This document shows, one piece after another, positions 57,608 to 64,000 of a stretch of 64,000 nucleotides of DNA; the stretch's first letter is position 1; each line of letters begins with the position of its first letter. The notes beneath the pieces are model-generated. The model made no database searches and was not told the DNA's origin. It saw only the letters and a list, made by a program, of their open reading frames with translations. The translations under genes were made by a program, and so were the position numbers. The stretch comes from Telopea speciosissima (Eukaryota > Streptophyta > Magnoliopsida > Proteales > Proteaceae). The DNA lies in the NCBI RefSeq assembly GCF_018873765.1, contig NC_057926.1, positions 48,289,043-48,353,042 of the forward strand. The letters run 5' to 3'.

Positions 57608-59228
57608 GGGTAAATTACACAGCAACCCTTGAGGTTTGCCCTAATTAAATACAGTGCGATCTCCTGTGTTTCCAAAATATACACTCCGACCCCTTGAGTT
57701 TAGGGTACTTGTTACACTAAGCCCCACTCCGTTAGAGTATTCCTGTTAGTTGTTGACATGTTGGCTATTGATGCCTTAAAATGACAAAGATACCCTTAAT
57801 GGGGTGTGAGCTTACCATTTTGCCCATATGGCAGTCCAAACTTCACACCCCTTTCCTTCTGCAAACATGGGTTGGCTGCAAGGAAACAATGAAACTGGGC
57901 CTTGTCCTTGATGCAAATGCATAAGCCAATTGGAAGGCTTTCTTTTTCTCTTCTATGGATACTAGTCTTCTTTCCAAGATAAAATAGGTGGAATGGATCT
58001 TACTAGCTAGGATTGGTGACGTCCCTTCCACCAGTATCTGCAGAATATTTTTCAAGTAAATGTTAGTAAATCTTTTGGGATTGGTGTGTGGTTTGTGTGA
58101 TTACACTTTCATCAAAAAAAAGGAAAGCAAGTCTTTGCTGGGTTAATAAGATTGTAACCATTTTCGTTACAGGTGTAAATGTCACCAGGATTTTTCTCGT
58201 ACTTCCACATTGTGCTCATGTGGGTATCACATTCATACTCTCTTTCTTTTCTAACCATGTGGATCTCCTAATGAAGAAAACGTTTCCTACATCGTGATTG
58301 GTATGGTGTGGGAGATTCCTCTGACACAAGTTGCATGAGAAAACTTTTTACCCATGATTCAAATATTGTTAATAAGCTACTACCATCGATCGACAATATT
58401 GTAATCAAAGTAGAAAAAGCAGCGAAGAAATCAAAAGACTGTAAAACAAAAAGCCAAGAATGCCCAAATAGTGATCTTGAGGTTTCAGATGCTAGCTTGA
58501 TCTTCTTCAAGGCATCCCAATAAGACATGGTTTCTGGGTCCTGGGGAGAGGGGTTCTTCACCATTTGGAGAGATTTTTCAGTGGATTTGGTTGTCAGAGA
58601 TCTGAAAATTACCTCCCATTCCTTTCTCAGTTAAAATCATATATGGTGGACTCTCTTCTGCTCCATCTTCTCTTGGTGACCCTAGCCACAACCTCCCTGA
58701 GCAATCAAACCCCTAACCTACAGCCCCAATTTCATCGGTTTCATTGTACACTTTTACTGGAATTCATATTTGGAGGCTGAAAGCTCTGATAATCTTTACA
58801 ATGCGGGGTGCAAGCATAATCAAGCTTGCACCATTCAATGGAACCCCAAAGAAACAGAGTGCCCTAGACTCACTAAAATAGAACTGAAGCAAAAATAAAG
58901 GGGTTAAACATGCAAGAGGGTGGCTTTCTGCAAGGAGAAATGGCCACGATTTTTCCATTCATATGGGGTTACTGGAGAAAGGATGGTAGACACAATAGTG
59001 GGGTGGTCGGAGGTTGAAGCGGTGGTGGGGCGGTGGTTGAAGAATAAGAAGAAAGAAGAAGAGGAAGAAATAGTGGTGGGTCCCACTTTTTGTGTTTGAA
59101 AAATAAAAAATTAGAATATAGTTAATTGAAGGGCAAAATTGTCATTTAAATTTTATATTTAACACCGTCCACTTAAAGGTGCCGGGTGTATATTTTGGAA
59201 ACACAGGGGATCGCCATGTAATTTACCC
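57608..59228. mobile_element. Mutator-like element, 1.62 kb (Pack-MULE candidate 4)
   Basis: Perfect 9 bp target duplication TTTTAATAT (57599-57607 and 59229-59237). Inverted ends GGGTAAATTACACAGC../GGGTAAATTACATGGC.. share CCTGTGTTTCCAAAATATAC. The unoccupied site is in duplication unit 1 (about 55710-55725, 'cttcttgaatattagattg'). The interior (57850-59090) lacks a transposase but has several medium frames on both strands (57843-58055 minus, 58268-58564 minus, 58308-58523 plus). None is a family I recognise; some may be captured exon pieces. Confidence 0.9.
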
Positions 59229-59309
59229 TTTTAATATTAGATTGAGTTGTATGTGCTTACATTCTTTCTCTTAATCATTTTTTTAATCTTAATATGTTTT
59301 TGTTTGGAA

Positions 59310-59435
59310 GAGAGCCGACCTGGTACAATGGTAAAGTTGCTCCATTACGACCTAGTGGTCACGTGTTCAAGTCAAGAACAGCCTCCTCCAAACCTGAGCA
59401 GTGGCAAGAACTTGACGTACTAGGTACACCAATGG
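59310..59435 (+). mobile_element. tRNA-derived SINE, third family, copy 2
   Basis: Tandem-duplication copy of the SINE at 55795: 'ggtacaatggtaaagttgct' and GTGTTCAAGTC. Confidence 0.7.
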
Positions 59436-59925
59436 TGAAGCTCATTAACAGGCAAAAGTGGCTTCTCTCTGCAAATTCTGACATCCTATTGGATTAGATC
59501 TTCTTTTCTTTCTTTCAATAATATTTTTATTTATTCATGATGACCAAAAAAAAAAATGTCTAGTTATTCATGTGTTCAATTTGAATCTACACACATCTTG
59601 CAATATGGAGAAATTAATCTTTCAAAATTCGGTGTATCTAAAGAAAGTTGAACAACTGCAAATGCAAGAGGTAAAAAAAAATTTGAAAACATAGCAATGC
59701 ATGTGTTTGAAATGGATAAAAAAATGACGAAATTAACCATCCATCTTAAGGAAAACAATTTATCCATTAAAAGAACTGTCATATAGGCGACTATGGAAAG
59801 ATAATTTTCCCCATAAAGAGGAAAAAAAATTTCCTTCACTACGCGGTGAAGATTCCCCACACCATCTCAAGATTCACAAACCCTATAAGGTTTTAGTAGG
59901 TTCCCCAAAATACCTTCTGGTGCAC

Positions 59926-60159
59926 ATCTGAATCCATTCACCGTGGCTGAAGGAAAACTCGTCCTACAAAAAACCACAAACAATTGAAATAAATAAAAAG
60001 AAGATTTGTTCATGTTTTTGTTGATCCAATCTTATACAAGTATACTAATTCAAACATGATTTATTGAGAAAAAGACAACTCGAGAAAATAATAGGTCAAA
60101 TTAAGAACCAATAAAAGTTATAAAAAAAAGTCAAAATGCTCAAAACTCAAATGTGTGAA
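59926..60159. other. Spacer, repeat shared with 44.1-44.3 kb
   Basis: Continues the repeat of 44080-44315 and holds the unoccupied site of the Mutator-like element at 44316-45992. No gene. Confidence 0.65.
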
Positions 60160-60645
60160 CACTACAACAAAAAGGAAATATAACTGCATTTTTTCCGCAA
60201 TAAAAGGTCCAAAAATCCGTAGCAATGGCCTATATATAGCTGTGGATTACCTACAGTTTTCTATCTATAACTACAAGTGTCGTCGCTAAGTCTATAGCTA
60301 CGGATTTCCTATCGCAGGAAAGGGTAATCTGTAGTTGTGGAAAAATCCACAACAAATCTATAATTGCGGATGTTTCCGCATCAAACCTATAGTTGTGGAT
60401 TTTTTGCTATGGATTTTTTCGCCACAAATCTATAACTACGAATTTTTAACTACAGATTTTTTCGCTGCAAATCTATAACTGTAGATTTTAGCTGTGGAAT
60501 TTGGCGTCCCAAAATTTATTGCTACAACTTTGTAGTTGCGGATTTCAGTTGTAGATTTATATGCATCAAAAGGCGGATATTAGCTACGGAAATTTTTTAT
60601 GAAACATGACTATGGATTTTAGTTGCAAATTTTTGTACATCAAGG
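60160..60645. mobile_element. CACTA (En/Spm-type) terminus with subterminal repeats
   Basis: CACTACAACAAAAAGG at 60160 is the typical CACTA end. It is followed by about 450 bp of short repeats in both orientations ('tctataactacggatttt', 'aatccgtagc', 'tagttgtggat'), as in subterminal transposase-binding regions. The other terminus and any transposase are absent, so this is a truncated element. Confidence 0.75.
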
Positions 60646-61385
60646 TCTAAGGGTAATAACGATCAAATCGTGGGTTTTCCTATTCGCAAAGTTGAATTTT
60701 CCCTTACTTTTGAGGATTAAGCTTTCCTCCACCAATTGAGGATGGTTGACCCACCATCCTAGGGTTCACAAATCCCTCCTAGGGTTTTATTATGTTCCAA
60801 AATACCCATTTGATATCCTTTCCCGCTCTATTCCACCTTATGGTATCCCATTCACCGTGGGTAGAGGAAAACTTGGTCCTACCTTTTATATCTATTTTTT
60901 GCAGATCCGGATCCTCTACTGCGCAGCTGCCCCAACTGCTCTGCTGGGCAAACACAACAAGGCATGAAATGACCGTCTTATCCCCACTCGGACAAGGCAC
61001 TCGGGCAGGGGTAAAGCGGTCATTGCGCGCCTTGCTATGTCTGCACTACAGGGCAGTTGGGGCAGCTGTGCGTCGCAAGAGACCCCAATCCATTTCTTGC
61101 GTACCAAACCCAATGAATGAAACTTTGCACAGTATGTGCAGGTGCATGTACATGTGAGAAGTAACTACCTGTTCTATTTTTGCCATTTACAAGGGAGGAA
61201 GAGTATTAATGGAAAAAAATAAATATGTGATTGCCATTGAGATGTACGTCATATACGTGCAATTTTTAGGAACAAAATAAACATGTGATTGGCTCTAAGA
61301 TGTACTTTCACCTGCACATATGTGCAGATGATCCATTTTCAAATGAGCATGCAACATGCTCCACATTCTATTCTTACAAGAGACG
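60646..61385. repeat. Dispersed repeat with a palindromic MITE, second copy of 48.05-48.32/50.24-50.47 kb
   Basis: 60785-61160 is co-linear with 48050-48316 plus 50240-50340, lacking the 1.9 kb LTR. It continues with 'gatgtacgtcatatacgtgc', also near 50415. The 121-codon frame at 60792 is not supported because the copy at 48059 reads differently downstream. Confidence 0.75.
60909..61080. mobile_element. Palindromic MITE, uninterrupted copy
   Basis: GCGCAGCTGCCCCAACTGC pairs with GCAGTTGGGGCAGCTGTGC. The inner arms 'caaggcatgaaatgaccg' and 'cggtcattgcgcgccttg' also pair. Arms of ~70 bp around a 'cactcgggcaggggtaaag' centre. Confidence 0.8.
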
Positions 61386-63145
61386 TTTTTTTTTTTTTGA
61401 TGAAACGATAAATTTATAATACTAAAAAGATGGCAAAGATTGTTTATACATACAAGGAAGAGATTGTTTAGCAGCTAGTTTGGCCTTATATTTTAGCCAG
61501 GTTAGAATTCTTTCATTACTTATGTTACGGTAAGAGATATCCTTGGACAATTCCGAGTCCTGCAAAAATTAAGCTAGTAGCTCGTAGGGCTAAGGAGATC
61601 AAGATGGAGTTGGAAGAAGGCTAGGCAATGATTTGTCAGAACACCAAACATTTTTCAGCTTCACACCTCTCTTGTTAGCAAAATTTAACCCGGTCATTAT
61701 CCCAACCAGCTCTGGTTCCATATCATGACATTTCTTAATGAAACCTGTACTAACCATAATGAGTTTGCCATCTAACAAAATACCAAAGGCCCATCTAGAA
61801 GAGATTAGGTCTTTGGAGTTAATCCCTGCGCATAACAAAACAAGAAATTCTAACATAGTTAAATCAGACATGGAAGAAATAAACATATCCACCAAACAAG
61901 AGTCATTTACAGATAGGGATGAAATTGGGGTTGGGAAAATATGGAGATCCTGCAGCCAAGTCTTAACGTTTTCAAAAGCAAGAGAGGATTAGGTTTAACA
62001 GACCTAAAATATAAATTGTTCCTAACTTCCCAAATACAACAACAAGTTATAATAAACACAGAAAATAACCAGTTGAAAGTGGTCTTATCAAGCCTGTGAG
62101 AGAGAAAAGTAGACAAACAGAACTGTTCCATTGAAGGATGGGTGAGAAACTCGGTTCTCAGCCCTAGAGGACCGGCTGCCCTGATATGTTTAACCCAATC
62201 ACAAGAGAAGAAGATATGCCAGACGGTCTCATTACAAGTGCCACATAGTGCACAAGTGGGGTCGACCTGAATCCATTTCGAAACAATATCCTTAACTGGA
62301 AGCCCTGCATTTAATACACGTAAAAAAAACATTTTAAACTTAGGATGCAAATTAAGTTTCCAAAAAATATTCCACCAATTGAAAGAAGAAAAATCACGGT
62401 TAGGGGAATCAGAAATGAGAAAGTTAGCCGCTCGTTTAGTATTAAATCGGCCATCCTTAGCAAGGGGCACCACCAAGTATCAGGAGAATCAGAAATGGGG
62501 ATGAGAGAGATGGTTTGGGCATGATCAGAGACAAGCTGTCTTAGCTGATCAGTATCCCAAGAGAGGGACTTGGTATAAAACAAACAAACTTTCATAGGGT
62601 GAGTTCGGTGGGAAGTATTTAAACGGATTGAGAAACCAGGAATAGAAGGAATCCAAGGGTCAGTCCAAAAAAAAGTATTCTGACCATTACCAATCCTTCT
62701 AAAAGTAAAGGATCATAGAGTTCCAACAACCTTGGTTATACTATTCCAAGTCCAAGACCCTTTCTTTGAAATGGTTTTGAGGTCAAAAAAAGAAGAGTTT
62801 GGGGAATAATGGGCTTTTAGAACCCTAGCCCATAAGGCATTGTCATTGGTCAAAAGTCTCCATCCCAGTTTCAATAAAAGTGCCTCATTATGGGTTCTAG
62901 CTCTTCTAAACCCCTAACCACCAACAGATAATGGACGACACAAATTCTTCCAAGAGACAAGAGAAGCTTTCCTATGCTTACCACTACCCCCATTCCAAAA
63001 GTTATGACAAATAGAATCAATTTTCCTACAAATAGAGGTAGGGAAATAAAAGCAATTCATGAGATAAGCAGGTAAAGAACCAAGCACAAATTTGATAAGC
63101 ACTCTACACCCTGCAAAGGACAAAGAATTAGATTTCCAACCCATC
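61386..63145 (-). pseudogene. L1-type LINE reverse transcriptase relic, 5'-truncated
   Basis: Read on the minus strand from 63145 to 61386. It first encodes the end of the reverse transcriptase palm/thumb (GWKSNSLSFAGCRVLIKFVL, then FWNG and SLVSWKNLCRPLSVGG, 63144-62914). The zinc-binding RT domain follows, with CALCGTCNETVWHIFFSCDW (frame 62476-61907), then an RNase H-like piece (GILLDGKLIMVSTG..ELVGIMTGLNFANKRG, 61895-61599). It ends in a T run at 61386-61398, the poly-A tail. Frames are broken between these blocks, and the endonuclease, RT catalytic core and ORF1 are missing. This is the common state of a dead, 5'-truncated plant L1 insertion, older than its neighbour repeats. Confidence 0.9.
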
Positions 63146-64000
63146 CGTGCCTACCCGCTACTGCATCGCATTTGCAACACAACTGTTTTGTGCCCGTGAA
63201 ATGAAAAAAAATTTGAAATAACCCTAAGAATTCCATATTTCTAGATACAAAGGCTGGTTCTAGGGTTCTTGGGGATCGATTCCATCTCATTTTAAATTCA
63301 GAGACAGAATAGAAATTGGTGCTCAAGAACCCTAAAAACTGTCTCCGAGTTTAAAATACATCCTTAGTGAGAGTTTATCTCTAAAAGAATTTAAGATTAA
63401 AAGAGGGGAAAGAGTTAATAGAACCACCAAGAAGGTCATGAGAGGGGACGAGAATTGCTCATCATCTTTGAACAATGACTGTCCCTGATGGCTTGATTCC
63501 ATGGAGCCCAAATCGGTTCTCTACGTTTGTTTTGGGACTTCACCTTGCTTTCTTGCATCTCAATTGAGTGAGATTGAATCGGGTCTTGAAGCATAAGGGC
63601 ATCCCTTCATCTGGGGCGATGGCTTCTAGCAGGGGTCAAAGAGAAAGAAATGGGATTTTCTCCTCAAACTTTTGATATGTTTCATTTTTTCTCAACCCAT
63701 CTGGGTCTTGTACCACCTTGCTTCAATTAGCTTTGAGCCCTATTGAATCCCTTAATTGTTGTGATCTTCCCTCTACTGCAACTGGCCTCAGAATCCTCTC
63801 GGCCAAGAAGAAGCTCTGTTTCTGAGGATCATAGAACAGTAGCAAAATCAAAGATCGGATCGGTGAACTATTGAGAAATCTGGAAAAGATAAGGGTGTTG
63901 ATGATTGGCTCCTAATCTTCTTCAATAAAACAGAGAAATCACTCACCTGTTTTGAGTTTTGGGATTAATAATACATATTTGTGGGCTGCAGCAGGAAGAA
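63146..64000. repeat. Dispersed repeat, copy 2 (first copy at 46.58-47.39 kb)
   Basis: Near-identical to 46580-47385, but lacks the 'aatggaaagagag' bases near 63650 and diverges after about 63935. Frames inside are not conserved between the copies, so no gene is called. The window ends within this spacer. Confidence 0.7.

Larger units (their letters stand above)
56098..59925. repeat. Tandem duplication unit 2, expanded by two insertions
   Basis: Second copy of 54252-56097. It is longer because a LINE 3' end (57113-57312) and a Mutator-like element (57608-59228) entered after the duplication; neither is in unit 1, where the unoccupied sites can be read at about 55425 and 55718. Confidence 0.85.

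Noticed and set aside
60792-61157. 121-codon frame also partly open at 48059
   Set aside because: Crosses a palindromic MITE and the frames diverge between copies; repeat-derived.

Overview
The window looks like nuclear DNA of a flowering plant. It is AT-rich, has GT-AG introns in plant-type genes, and is packed with plant transposon classes (Mutator-like, hAT, PIF/Harbinger, CACTA, LTR elements, a LINE, tRNA-derived SINEs). The species cannot be named from the sequence. The gene families fit a non-grass angiosperm, but that is a weak inference.

Region 1 (about 1-43.2 kb) is a tandem array of LRR receptor-like kinases of the LRR-XII type (the FLS2/EFR/Xa21 group, non-RD kinases of pattern-triggered immunity), all on the + strand. 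The array holds a 3' exon relic (1.39-1.69 kb), a full-length copy A with two frameshifts and a stop (13.29-16.99 kb), a short kinase relic (24.33-24.41 kb), an orphan promoter (26.0-26.3 kb), an intact copy B (28.19-31.63 kb, 1016 residues, one intron in the kinase domain) and a full-length copy C with three stops and one frameshift (37.44-40.94 kb). The promoters, the 3' flanks and several kilobases of spacer are repeated with the genes, so the duplicated unit is much larger than the gene. Transposons that inserted afterwards have stretched the units unequally. B is the only copy that reads through.

Region 2 (43.2-51.6 kb) is transposon-derived. It holds a 1.7 kb Mutator-like element with terminal inverted repeats of about 440 bp, and a 1.9 kb solo LTR that splits a palindromic MITE.

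Region 3 (51.6-60 kb) holds one glycoside hydrolase family 3 gene (beta-glucosidase/exohydrolase type, secreted) of seven exons, with a TATA box, two MITEs in its introns and a damaged last exon. That exon and its 3' flank (about 1.85 kb) are tandemly duplicated. The second copy was later hit by a LINE 3' end and by a 1.6 kb Mutator-like element.

Region 4 (60-64 kb) holds a CACTA terminus, a palindromic MITE, a 5'-truncated antisense L1-type LINE relic and a second copy of a repeat also seen at 46-47 kb.

No new biochemical system is supported. The most informative content is the birth-and-death history of the immune-receptor array, with apparent sequence exchange between B and C, and a set of precisely bounded, partly nested transposons. 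Several of these can be checked against unoccupied paralogous sites inside the same window, and three or four are gene-capture (Pack-MULE-like) candidates.
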